Shown piece after piece: positions 1-7,736 of a stretch of 64,000 nt of DNA. The notes beneath the pieces were generated by a model. That model had not been told where the DNA came from. It worked only from the letters and a program-made list of their open reading frames with translations, and made no database searches. Position numbers and translations under genes: made by a program. The stretch is from Aphodovivens sp036306585 (lineage in GTDB: Bacteria > Actinomycetota > Coriobacteriia > Coriobacteriales > Eggerthellaceae), in NCBI GenBank assembly GCA_036306585.1, contig JAXJZF010000006.1, positions 186,001 to 250,000 of the forward strand, in the 5' to 3' direction. Within the stretch, counting starts at the first letter, position 1. The number at the start of each line of letters is the position of its first letter.

Positions 1-1
1 C

Positions 2-178
2 GTGCTCGCCGAGGCGGTGGGCATCATGGAGGAGTCGGGCAGCATCGAATACGCCCGCAACTACGCTGAGAACCTCACGAGCATCGCGAAGAATCGCTTG
101 GTCGACATGATCGAGCCTTCGCAGGCGCGAGATCTGTTGATTTCGATGGCTGACTGGTTCGTGAAGCGCTTGCGTTAG
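2..178 (+). CDS. C-terminal end of a polyprenyl diphosphate synthase (partial)
   Basis: Only the last 58 residues and the TAG stop at 176-178 are inside the window. The segment reads like the final helices of trans-polyprenyl synthases: a GSIEYARNYAENL stretch, then Ala-Lys-Asn-Arg-Leu, a Pro-Ser-Gln-Ala-Arg turn and a closing hydrophobic helix ending WFVKRLR. Such enzymes condense isopentenyl diphosphate with allylic diphosphates to make quinone or lipid-carrier precursors. The catalytic DDxxD motifs lie upstream, so chain length cannot be judged. The next gene begins 10 bases after the stop, which suggests a shared transcript. Confidence 0.7.
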   Translation: MLAEAVGIMEESGSIEYARNYAENLTSIAKNRLVDMIEPSQARDLLISMADWFVKRLR

Positions 179-188
179 AATCACCGGT

Positions 189-1085
189 ATGGAAACCATC
201 AAGCGACAAGACACGGGAGTGACCGTCGAGGACGTGCAGCAGCGCCTTGTGACGGTGGGGCTCCTGGACGAATCCCAGGTCACGGGAGTGTTCGACGATG
301 CGACGGCGACTGCTGTCCGCGCGTTTCGCCGACAGGAGGGTTTGGCCGACGCGGAAGAGATCGACGAGAAGGCGTGGTCTGCCCTGGTTGATGCGTCGTA
401 CCGCCTGGGCGACCGCACCCTATACTTGCGCATGCCCTACTTCCACGGAAACGACGTCGCCGAGCTGCAGAGGGCGCTGGGCGCCTTGGGCTTCGCCTGC
501 GGTGGGGCGGACGGTATTTTCGGTGCCTACACCGAAGATGCGCTGCGCACGTTCCAAATGAACATGGGGCTTCCTTCCGATGGCATCGCCGGCGCCTACA
601 CCTACGCCGCCATCCGCAACCTGCACCATTCCTGGGAGGGCAAGGAGCCCATGCGCGAAGGCGTCCATCTGGGGTTCGCCCGCGTCGCCGCCGTGCTGGA
701 GGACAACGCGCTGTGCTTGTTCGGCACCGATCAGTTCACGCGCAGCGTTGCCTCGCGCATTTCCAATCTGGCGCTTGCCACCAGCCCCATGTCGAAGATC
801 CTGTCCGCCGACAGCTTGCTGGTCGCCCCCGACGAGGGCATGCTGATGGTGCATATCGTGCTGCCCGACGAGCAAACGGCCGAAGGCGCTCCACGCGTCG
901 CCTACATCGAGGACGATTCGCTGCCCCTGCGCCTGAAATCGGCGATTGCGGCTGCACATGCCGAGAAGCCTGCCCGTTTGGCGGTGGAACTGCCGGGCAC
1001 TATGTGGCGGGACGCCGGCGAAGGGCGCTCGGCGCAGCATTTCGCCATCACCTTGCTCGATGCGCTTTGCTCCGCGCTGTCCTAG
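189..1085 (+). CDS. Protein with two peptidoglycan-binding domains
   Basis: The 298-residue protein opens with two PG_binding_1-type repeats, at about residues 10-70 (VEDVQQRLVTVGLL) and 84-148 (VAELQRALGALGFACGGADG, followed by an FQMNMGLPSDGIAG-type turn). Each has the Leu-Gln/Leu-Gly-Phe and Asp-Gly-x-Phe-Gly pattern of the three-helix domain. There is no signal peptide or membrane segment, so it is probably cytoplasmic or exported by another route. The C-terminal 150 residues are not clearly recognised; the Arg-Ile-Ser-Asn-Leu-Ala stretch and the closing helix faintly resemble an amidase_3 fold that has lost its zinc ligands, as in CwlM-like proteins, but this is weak inference. No good ribosome site precedes the ATG, consistent with translational coupling to the gene ending at 178. 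Confidence 0.7.
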   Translation: METIKRQDTGVTVEDVQQRLVTVGLLDESQVTGVFDDATATAVRAFRRQEGLADAEEIDEKAWSALVDASYRLGDRTLYLRMPYFHGNDVAELQRALGALGFACGGADGIFGAYTEDALRTFQMNMGLPSDGIAGAYTYAAIRNLHHSWEGKEPMREGVHLGFARVAAVLEDNALCLFGTDQFTRSVASRISNLALATSPMSKILSADSLLVAPDEGMLMVHIVLPDEQTAEGAPRVAYIEDDSLPLRLKSAIAAAHAEKPARLAVELPGTMWRDAGEGRSAQHFAITLLDALCSALS

Positions 1086-1174
1086 CCAATCTTTCAGCTC
1101 GTTTACGGATGCCGAGGCGCCCTCGCGTGCGCTTTATACTGCAATGAGGAAATCACGTGAGACAGGAGAGTCCC

Positions 1175-1705
1175 ATGGCAGACGAGCAGAACCCGACACC
1201 GGAAAACCAGGCTCAACCCCAGTCTGAGGCGCAGCCCCAATCGGGGGCGCAGCCCCAACCTCAGTCTCAATCTGGGGCGCAGCCCCAGCCGCAACCAGGC
1301 CAGGGGTACGGGCAGCCGTATTCCCAGTCGGCGGGCCAGCAGGGCAGCTGTCCTCCCATGTCCCCGTACGGGGCTCCCGTGCAGAACCCAGGGTACCAGG
1401 CGCAGCAGCAGACGTACTGCCAGCAGCAACCCCATCAGCAGCCTCTGCCGCTTCAGCAGCTGAGCGGCGGCATGAAGTTCGCCTGGTTCGCGGTGGGTTT
1501 TCTCATCGGCATCGCCGGCCCCCTCGTTGCTTGGCTGACCAACCTCGACAAGGCTCCGCGGGTGAAAAGCGACGCGCTGAAGTTGAGTATCATCGGCGCG
1601 GTGGTGGGCATCGCGCTCAACATGATCTCGGTCACGTTCCTGCTTGGGAGCGTGGCGGCCCTTTCGAGCCTCGGGACGACGGTGGGGTCAAGCTTCTTCT
1701 GGTAA
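1175..1705 (+). CDS. Gln/Pro-rich membrane protein, unknown function
   Basis: The ATG at 1175 follows AGGAG at 1164-1168 and is preferred over an in-frame GTG at 1157. The first 95 residues are low complexity, built from repeated Gln-Pro-Gln-Ser-Gly-Ala-Gln units followed by Tyr/Gln-rich sequence. Two hydrophobic segments follow (about 104-124 and 137-165) separated by a short charged loop, so the tail is probably cytoplasmic with a hairpin in the membrane. The design resembles the N-terminal tail of the HtrA protein at 33131. A TATACT hexamer at 1135-1140 may be its -10 box. I do not recognise a function. Confidence 0.6.
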   Translation: MADEQNPTPENQAQPQSEAQPQSGAQPQPQSQSGAQPQPQPGQGYGQPYSQSAGQQGSCPPMSPYGAPVQNPGYQAQQQTYCQQQPHQQPLPLQQLSGGMKFAWFAVGFLIGIAGPLVAWLTNLDKAPRVKSDALKLSIIGAVVGIALNMISVTFLLGSVAALSSLGTTVGSSFFW

Positions 1706-1733
1706 AACGCGGCGAGCCGATTCGAATATCCTT

Positions 1734-1757
1734 GGAAAAGCCCTGAGGGGCTTTTCC
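1734..1757 (+). terminator. Intrinsic terminator after the Gln-rich protein gene
   Basis: GGAAAAGCCC and GGGCTTTTCC form a perfect 10-bp stem around a short TGAG-containing loop, followed by TATTTT. It separates the gene ending at 1705 from leuC. Confidence 0.8.
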
Positions 1758-1822
1758 TATTTTGGAAACAATCCGATGCTAGAATAAATCGGCTTAATTC
1801 GAGGTAAGGATAGGAGTGGGGA

Positions 1823-3112
1823 ATGACTCGTCCCATGACCATGGCGGAGAAGATCCTCGCCGCGCATGCTGGGCTCGATGAGGTGGAGCCCGGGCAGCTT
1901 ATCGAATGCGACCTGGATCTTGTCCTTGCAAACGACGTGACGGCGCCGCTTGCCATCAACACGGTGCACGAGATCACCGATTCGGTCTTCGATGCCGACA
2001 AGGTGGTGCTCGTGCCCGATCATTACGTTCCGAACAAGGACATCAAAAGCGCCGAGCAGGCCAAGATCGTGCGTGATTTCGCCCGGGCGCAGGGCGTGAC
2101 CCACTATTATGAGGTGGGCTGCATGGGCATCGAGCATGCGCTGCTGCCCGAACAGGGCGTCGTGGTGCCGGGCGATCTGGTGATCGGCGCCGATAGCCAT
2201 ACCTGCACCTACGGCGCGCTCGGCGCGTTCTCCACGGGTGTGGGGTCCACTGACGCCGGCGTGGGCATGGCGGTGGGCAAAGCTTGGTTCAAGGTGCCTG
2301 AGACCATCTTGTTCGAGATCGAAGGCGAACTCGCTCCCGGGGTGACCGGCAAAGACGTCATTTTGCATATTATCGGCAAAATCGGCGTGGACGGTGCGCT
2401 GTACAAGGCAATGGAATTCACCGGATCGGCCATCGCGTCGCTTCCTATGGATGAGCGCATGACCATTTCCAACATGGCCATCGAGGCGGGCGGCAAAGCC
2501 GGCTTGATGGCGGTCGACGACGTGACGCGCGCCTATCTGAAGGACCGCGCCGAGCGGCCCTACGTCGAGTACGCCTCCGACCCCGATGCCAAGTATTGCC
2601 AGGTGGTCGAAATCGACGCGGCCGACATTGTGCCCACCGTGGCGTTCCCGCATCTGCCCTCCAACACGCGTCCGGTATCGCAAGCGCGCGACGTGCGCAT
2701 CGACCAGGTGGTCATCGGTAGCTGCACCAACGGGCGCCTGACCGACATGCGCCAGGCGGCAGCGGTGCTGAAGGGCCGCAAAGTGGCGCCCGGCGTGCGT
2801 TGCATCGTCATCCCCGCCACGCAGAAGGTGTACAAGCAGTGCATCGACGAGGGCTTGACGGACATCTTCATCGACGCCGGCTGCGCGGTGTCCACGCCCA
2901 CGTGCGGCCCGTGCCTGGGCGGCTACATGGGCATCTTGGCCGCGGGCGAACGCGCTATCGCCACCACGAACCGCAACTTCGTGGGGCGCATGGGCCATCC
3001 CGACAGCGAGGTGTACCTAGCCTCTCCGGCGGTGGCTGCCGCAAGCGCCGTTTTAGGCCATATCGGACTGCCGGACGATCTCGAGCCGCTTGATGCGGCC
3101 TGTGGGGAATAG
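1823..3112 (+). CDS. leuC: 3-isopropylmalate dehydratase large subunit
   Basis: LeuC with LeuD isomerises 2-isopropylmalate to 3-isopropylmalate in leucine synthesis, using a [4Fe-4S] cluster in the cytoplasm. The 429-residue length fits the shorter LeuC/HacA-type branch. The three cluster cysteines are C301 in SCTNGRL and C361 and C364 in TCGPCLGG; the GADSHTCTYGALGAF active-site segment is at about 122-136. The ATG follows GGAGTGGGG. A TAGAAT hexamer at 1780-1785 is a candidate -10 box. leuD starts 10 bases downstream. leuB is not contiguous but lies 2.9 kb on, past a reverse-strand gene. Confidence 0.96.
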   Translation: MTRPMTMAEKILAAHAGLDEVEPGQLIECDLDLVLANDVTAPLAINTVHEITDSVFDADKVVLVPDHYVPNKDIKSAEQAKIVRDFARAQGVTHYYEVGCMGIEHALLPEQGVVVPGDLVIGADSHTCTYGALGAFSTGVGSTDAGVGMAVGKAWFKVPETILFEIEGELAPGVTGKDVILHIIGKIGVDGALYKAMEFTGSAIASLPMDERMTISNMAIEAGGKAGLMAVDDVTRAYLKDRAERPYVEYASDPDAKYCQVVEIDAADIVPTVAFPHLPSNTRPVSQARDVRIDQVVIGSCTNGRLTDMRQAAAVLKGRKVAPGVRCIVIPATQKVYKQCIDEGLTDIFIDAGCAVSTPTCGPCLGGYMGILAAGERAIATTNRNFVGRMGHPDSEVYLASPAVAAASAVLGHIGLPDDLEPLDAACGE

Positions 3113-3121
3113 GGGGCTGCG

Positions 3122-3625
3122 ATGAACTACCAAGGAACCGTGCATCGTTATGGACGCGACGTCGATACCGACGTGATCATCCCCGCCCGCTATCTGAACA
3201 CCTCCGATCCAGCGGAGCTGGCGAAGCATTGCTTGGAAGACCTCGACAAGACGTTCGTCGGCCGCGTGAAACCGGGCGACATCATCGTGGCGGAGGAGAA
3301 TTTCGGTTGCGGGTCCTCACGCGAGCACGCTCCCATCGCCATCAAGGCGGCGGGCATCGACGTGGTCATCGCTAAGAGCTTCGCGCGCATCTTCTATCGC
3401 AACTCCATCAACACCGGGCTCGCCATCATGGAATGCCCTGAAGCGGTGGATGCCATCAAACAGGGCGATACGGTGAGCGTCGACACATCCACTGGCACCA
3501 TCGTCGACGAGACCACCGGCGCTTCGTTCCAGGCTCAGCCCTTCCCGCCCTTCATCACCGAGATCATCGAGGCGGGTGGCTTGGTGAACCGTTGGAAGAA
3601 GCGCTTGGCCCAGCAACGGGGCTAA
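3122..3625 (+). CDS. leuD: 3-isopropylmalate dehydratase small subunit
   Basis: The 167-residue swivelling-domain subunit is the partner of LeuC. It carries the GRDVDTDVIIPARYLN start typical of small LeuD proteins and the NFGCGSSREHAP loop that contacts substrate. The length matches the short archaeal-type branch. It directly follows leuC, with GGGGGCTGCG upstream of its ATG, and ends in a strong terminator that also faces the convergent gene at 3711. Confidence 0.96.
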   Translation: MNYQGTVHRYGRDVDTDVIIPARYLNTSDPAELAKHCLEDLDKTFVGRVKPGDIIVAEENFGCGSSREHAPIAIKAAGIDVVIAKSFARIFYRNSINTGLAIMECPEAVDAIKQGDTVSVDTSTGTIVDETTGASFQAQPFPPFITEIIEAGGLVNRWKKRLAQQRG

Positions 3626-3651
3626 GCGATACCGTATTTCTGCAATTGAAA

Positions 3652-3683
3652 GGGAAAACGCCCCGGTGATGGGGCGTTTTCCC
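3652..3683. terminator. Bidirectional terminator between leuD and the convergent membrane protein gene
   Basis: GGGAAAACGCCCC and GGGGCGTTTTCCC form a perfect 13-bp stem with a GGTGAT loop. The runs of A and T inside the arms allow termination from either side. Confidence 0.85.
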
Positions 3684-3710
3684 TGTTCAGGATCGGGTGG
3701 GCGCTGCGGG

Positions 3711-5753
3711 TCATTCCACCGCGGTGATCTCGTACAGGCGCATGTCTCCTTCGCTTAAGAGCAGCTTGAAGCCGGGGGTGCTCTCGTCGATGGACTCGAT
3801 GCCGGCCCATTTCTCCTCTTTGTAGCGCAAAGTCTCAAGCGTCGGGTTGTCGCTCGATTTGTCGTCGAGCAAGATCACGTATTTCGCATTCACGTTCCTC
3901 ACTGCCTGCTGGACGTCGGGGTTGGCGGCGATTTCGTCGAGGTGCTCGCGGATCAGCTTGTTGGTCGCTGACGGGAACGTGTTGGAGCCGTTGTCGCCGG
4001 TGCGGCGGAACAGGGTGTGGAAGCCGTCGGTCCCGTAGGCCCAGGCGGTGCCATCGTTGGGGACGTTGACCACTAGGCGATCCTGGTCCAGCATGGTGTT
4101 CGCCTTCTGCAGGAAAGCACGCTCCTCTCCCGTGAAGGACGTGTTCCATGTGTAGAGGTTGCGAATCTGCGTATGTTGCGTGACCAGGCCGTTTTCGATA
4201 TCGAATTTCTGAACGGCGAAGGAGAACGGTATCGTGTTGCATACGATGAACACGATGGCGAACATGCCGATGGCGACGCCGTTGCGGGCGGCAACGTTGC
4301 TCTTGAACATGGAGATGCGCGAGAGGGCGGAACCGATCAGCTTGATGAGCCATGCCAATCCGAGGGCGGCGAGGGGAACGGCGAACAGCGCGTTCATCGC
4401 GCCCGTGCGATAGTAGTCCGCGTACCAGAACCCGGCGAGGAATTGGCGCGGGACGCCTTCGAGAGTCATGTTGGCCATGTAGATGATGAATGTGACGAGA
4501 TAGCCCACCACGAACCAAATGTAGCGTCGATCGCGGAACGCCGCGATGGCGCCCAGCAGGACGATGACGGAATGGAGAGGTTGGACGCCGCCCCATTCGA
4601 CGTACATGAACGACAGGCCGGCCGCCAGCGCCTGGGGTAGCGAGAGCAGCGTGTCCCATTGGCCGTAGGTGACGACGCCTTGCAGCGGCGGCGCGAAGAA
4701 CAGCACCACCCACAAGGCGCAGGCGACGACGATCATGCCGATCGCGAGGGCGACCCGCTTCGCCGTGAAGGTTGCGCGCTCATCGCCAGGGCCACGGAAG
4801 ATACGACACACGGCGTAGGAAGCGATGCCGATGACGCAGGTGAAAGCGCCATTGGGCTGGCAAAGCGCGATGGAAACCAATCCCACGGCCGTAAGCGCGC
4901 CCAGTTTGATCCGCGCGCTTGTCCCAGGGGTCTCGATCATCGCGATGAACAGCGCGATGACGGCGGGCACTAAAGAGATCGCCGCCATGTTGGAAAGAAG
5001 CTGTCCTTTGGTGAGGTATCCCCAGGGCAGAAGCTGGAAGGTGACCGTGAAAACCGCTCCCGCCAGGATGATGTTCCTTTTTCCGGGAAGTGCGTTGCTG
5101 AGCAGCAGGAAGATGCTCAAGGGCAGGACCACCGCCGTGAATGCGAACGTGGAGGCGTTGGTTGCGATGGTGACGCTGTTGCCTATGCATGATGCGGCGA
5201 TGGTGACGATGATGTGCCATCCTGCCGGGTAATATCCGGACGCGGCGACCCCGAGCTCGGGGATGCACCAAGTGTTCAGCGTCGAATACGTGCCGGTGTC
5301 GAGGAAGGCCCGCACGATGTTCAGATGCGTGGTGGTGTCGTCCTTGCGTGCGAAGGAGTCGACGCCGTCGATGCCGGAGAGGAAGACTGCGGCGCTCACC
5401 ACGACGCCGATGCCGATGTACAGCGCTATGGCTTTCCAAAGGAACCGGGAGGAGTCGAAGCGGGAAAGCTCGGTATGTTGCGTCAAACCGGACGCCTTGG
5501 CTCGGCGCACGATCCGCGCAACGACGATGCACAGAAGTGCCACCACCAAAGCGATGGCGGGAAGCGTCAGCGCAGGGCAGCTGATTCCGACTTCGAACAG
5601 GGCGACGCCTGCGGCGACGTAGATGGCGATATCGATGGCCGGCGCGAAGGCGAGCGCGGCGGTGCGCGAGAGCGAGAGCGAGCGGCCTATCAAATAGCCG
5701 GGCGCGTAGAGGGAAACGAGCACGACGATGAAAGCGAGCAGGAACGAAAGCAT
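3711..5753 (-). CDS. Large polytopic membrane protein, DUF6541/GT-C-like
   Basis: The 680-residue protein has about a dozen hydrophobic segments from residue 1 to about 515, then a soluble C-terminal region of about 165 residues, probably outside the membrane. It begins with the short tail and Tyr-Ala-Pro-Gly-Tyr-Leu-Ile-Gly-Arg motif seen in actinobacterial membrane proteins grouped as DUF6541, whose layout resembles GT-C glycosyltransferases. A glycan-transfer role is inference; no catalytic residue is assigned. The sequence DGVDSFARKDDTTTHLN in the second extracytoplasmic loop could be the acidic active-site loop. It sits on the opposite strand between leuCD and leuB. Confidence 0.6.
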   Translation of the reverse strand: MLSFLLAFIVVLVSLYAPGYLIGRSLSLSRTAALAFAPAIDIAIYVAAGVALFEVGISCPALTLPAIALVVALLCIVVARIVRRAKASGLTQHTELSRFDSSRFLWKAIALYIGIGVVVSAAVFLSGIDGVDSFARKDDTTTHLNIVRAFLDTGTYSTLNTWCIPELGVAASGYYPAGWHIIVTIAASCIGNSVTIATNASTFAFTAVVLPLSIFLLLSNALPGKRNIILAGAVFTVTFQLLPWGYLTKGQLLSNMAAISLVPAVIALFIAMIETPGTSARIKLGALTAVGLVSIALCQPNGAFTCVIGIASYAVCRIFRGPGDERATFTAKRVALAIGMIVVACALWVVLFFAPPLQGVVTYGQWDTLLSLPQALAAGLSFMYVEWGGVQPLHSVIVLLGAIAAFRDRRYIWFVVGYLVTFIIYMANMTLEGVPRQFLAGFWYADYYRTGAMNALFAVPLAALGLAWLIKLIGSALSRISMFKSNVAARNGVAIGMFAIVFIVCNTIPFSFAVQKFDIENGLVTQHTQIRNLYTWNTSFTGEERAFLQKANTMLDQDRLVVNVPNDGTAWAYGTDGFHTLFRRTGDNGSNTFPSATNKLIREHLDEIAANPDVQQAVRNVNAKYVILLDDKSSDNPTLETLRYKEEKWAGIESIDESTPGFKLLLSEGDMRLYEITAVE

Positions 5754-5990
5754 TTCGGTATCTCCAGGTAGCGGCTATCGGGGACGGGTCGGGCGCCCGC
5801 CGGTGTCAACCGGTAAAGTATACGCTATTCCCCCTTTGCCACCGTTTGCGCGACGAACGGAAGCCTCGCCATCTACGCGCCACTGCATGAACATTGGATT
5901 GCGGCAAACAACGGGGCGAGCGCGCCTCGTCGGCAGTGCTAGTATCTTCGATAGCGAAGAATGACTTCCTAGGAAGGGGAGAGGCTCATA

Positions 5991-7100
5991 ATGGCCGAAA
6001 ACTACACTATCTGTCTTTTACCGGGCGACGGGATCGGTCCGGAGATCATCGCGGAGGGCGTGAAGGTGCTCGATGCGGTGGGCTGCAAGTACGGCGTTTC
6101 GTTCACGTACGAGAAGGCGCTTATCGGCGGGGCGGCAATCGATGCGTGTGCGACGGCTCTGCCCGAAGAGACCCTGGCAGCGGCGCGCAAAAGCGACGCG
6201 GTGCTGCTCGCCGCGGTGGGCGGGCCGAAGTGGGATACCACCGATCCGGGAAAACCCCGGCCGGAACAGGGGCTTTTGGGCATCCGCAAGGAGCTCGGCC
6301 TGTACACGAACCTGCGCCCTGTGCAGATCTTCCCCGCTCTGGCAGGCGCTTCAACGCTTAAGCCGGAGGTGGTGGACGGCGTGGATATGATGATCGTCCG
6401 CGAGCTCACCGGCGGGTTGTACTTCGGCAAGCGCGAGCGCTTCTACGACGAGGTGGGCGCCGGGACGAACGGCGTTGCGGGCCAGCGCGCCTACGACACG
6501 CTGGAATACCGCGAATACGAGATCGAGCGCATCGCACGCCAGGCGTTCGAGGCTGCGCGCCGTCGCCGCGGCAAGGTGACCAGCGTCGACAAGGCAAACG
6601 TCTTGGAAACCAGCCGCATGTGGCGCGAGATCGTGCACCGCGTGCACGAGCAGGACTACCCTGGCATCCAATTGGAGGACCTGCTGGTGGACAACGCCGC
6701 TATGCAGCTGATCAACCGCCCCGCCGATTTCGATGTGGTGGTGACCGAGAATATGTTCGGCGACATCCTCTCCGACGAGGCGGCGCAGATCACCGGTTCG
6801 CTGGGCATGCTCGCCAGCGCGAGTTTGGGTGACGGCACGGCGCTGTACGAGCCCAGCCATGGCAGCGCCCCTGATATCGCCGGTCAGGGCATCGCCAACC
6901 CGCTCGCCCAGATCCTGTCGGTCGAGATGATGCTGCGCTTCAGCTTCGACATGGCGCAAGCCGCCGACGACATCCGCCGCGCGGTCGCTGCGGTGCTCGA
7001 TGAGGGATGGCGCACGGGTGACATCGCCGACGCCTCGACGTCTCCCCAGCAGGTGGTGGGCACCGTCAGGATGGGCGATCTGGTCGTGGAGCGCCTGTAG
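5991..7100 (+). CDS. leuB: 3-isopropylmalate dehydrogenase
   Basis: LeuB oxidatively decarboxylates 3-isopropylmalate to 2-oxoisocaproate with NAD. The 369-residue protein has the GDGIGPEI start, the LTGGLYFGKRE substrate segment, the metal-binding ENMFGDILSDEAA and the NAD-binding EPSHGSAPDIAGQGIANP loop. The ATG follows AGGAAGGGGAGAGG. It has its own upstream region of 237 bases, containing a TAGTAT hexamer near 5940, so it is probably transcribed separately from leuCD. Confidence 0.97.
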   Translation: MAENYTICLLPGDGIGPEIIAEGVKVLDAVGCKYGVSFTYEKALIGGAAIDACATALPEETLAAARKSDAVLLAAVGGPKWDTTDPGKPRPEQGLLGIRKELGLYTNLRPVQIFPALAGASTLKPEVVDGVDMMIVRELTGGLYFGKRERFYDEVGAGTNGVAGQRAYDTLEYREYEIERIARQAFEAARRRRGKVTSVDKANVLETSRMWREIVHRVHEQDYPGIQLEDLLVDNAAMQLINRPADFDVVVTENMFGDILSDEAAQITGSLGMLASASLGDGTALYEPSHGSAPDIAGQGIANPLAQILSVEMMLRFSFDMAQAADDIRRAVAAVLDEGWRTGDIADASTSPQQVVGTVRMGDLVVERL

Positions 7101-7125
7101 CCCTGCCGCGTTGGGACTACTGCCA

Positions 7126-7131
7126 TATAAT
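7126..7131 (+). promoter_or_regulatory. -10 box (TATAAT) for the PadR gene
   Basis: A perfect TATAAT hexamer lies 40 bases before the preferred ATG at 7172. It overlaps an in-frame ATG at 7130 and therefore argues against that earlier start. No convincing -35 hexamer is visible. Confidence 0.55.
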
Positions 7132-7171
7132 GGATGGAGAATCGGGTTCTGAAGCGGAAGGGGGCGCGGGG

Positions 7172-7714
7172 ATGAGCGGTCGTTCGGACGGCAAAGACGA
7201 AGCATCTTCGTCTGAGCGCGGCCCGCAGGCTCCCTGCCCGGGTCGGCCCCAACGGCGCCCGTGCTGCCGTCGTCGCGGCGGCGGGGGCGGCGCCTTGGTG
7301 GAGCCCGCCGCGCTCGCGGCGCTTCTTTCCGCCGATGGATACGGTTACGACATGCGTCGCACCATCTTAGAGATGTCCGGTGGCGAAGTGGATGTGGATT
7401 CCGGCGGGTTGTACCGCAGCTTGCGCCGGCTTGAAGACGAGGGCGCGGTCGTGTCCCGCTGGGTCGAGGATTGCGCCGGGCCGCGCCGCCGCGAATATGA
7501 GCTCACCGAGGAAGGGGTCGGACTGGCGGAGCAATGGCTTGCCGCGCTGCGTGCGCGCCGTCGGTTGGATGGGCTGCTGGTCGACCTGTTGGAGCAGGGG
7601 CTGAATGCCGCCTCGGCGGGCGATGAAGCCGCGGCGTGGGCGGATGAAGGGGGAGCGGATGCAAGCGCCCCTTCCGACGATGGGGGGCAGCAGGATCCGC
7701 CGTCGGGAAAATGA
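7172..7714 (+). CDS. PadR-family transcriptional regulator with Cys-rich N-terminus
   Basis: The winged-helix core begins at ALVEPAALAALLSADGYGYD and continues through the family's DSGGLYRSLRRLEDEGAV and GPRRREYELTEEG motifs. The ATG at 7172 follows AAGGGGG and is preferred because the ATG at 7130 overlaps a TATAAT box. An unusual N-terminal tail holds three cysteines (CPGRPQRRPCC) beside an Arg-rich run and a Gly tract; it might bind metal, which is inference. The C-terminal 40 residues are acidic and low complexity. The following TPR gene begins 22 bases after the stop, so the two are probably one transcript. The target and ligand are unknown. Confidence 0.8.
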   Translation: MSGRSDGKDEASSSERGPQAPCPGRPQRRPCCRRRGGGGGALVEPAALAALLSADGYGYDMRRTILEMSGGEVDVDSGGLYRSLRRLEDEGAVVSRWVEDCAGPRRREYELTEEGVGLAEQWLAALRARRRLDGLLVDLLEQGLNAASAGDEAAAWADEGGADASAPSDDGGQQDPPSGK

Positions 7715-7736
7715 TGCGAGAGGCGGGAGGTGCGCA

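Noticed and set aside
1757..2998. 413-codon reverse-strand frame opposite leuC
   Set aside because: It is an antisense shadow: His/Arg/Gly-rich, no ribosome site, no family resemblance, and leuC is certain.
7130..7171. Earlier ATG for the PadR regulator
   Set aside because: It overlaps a TATAAT box, whereas ATG 7172 has a good ribosome site.
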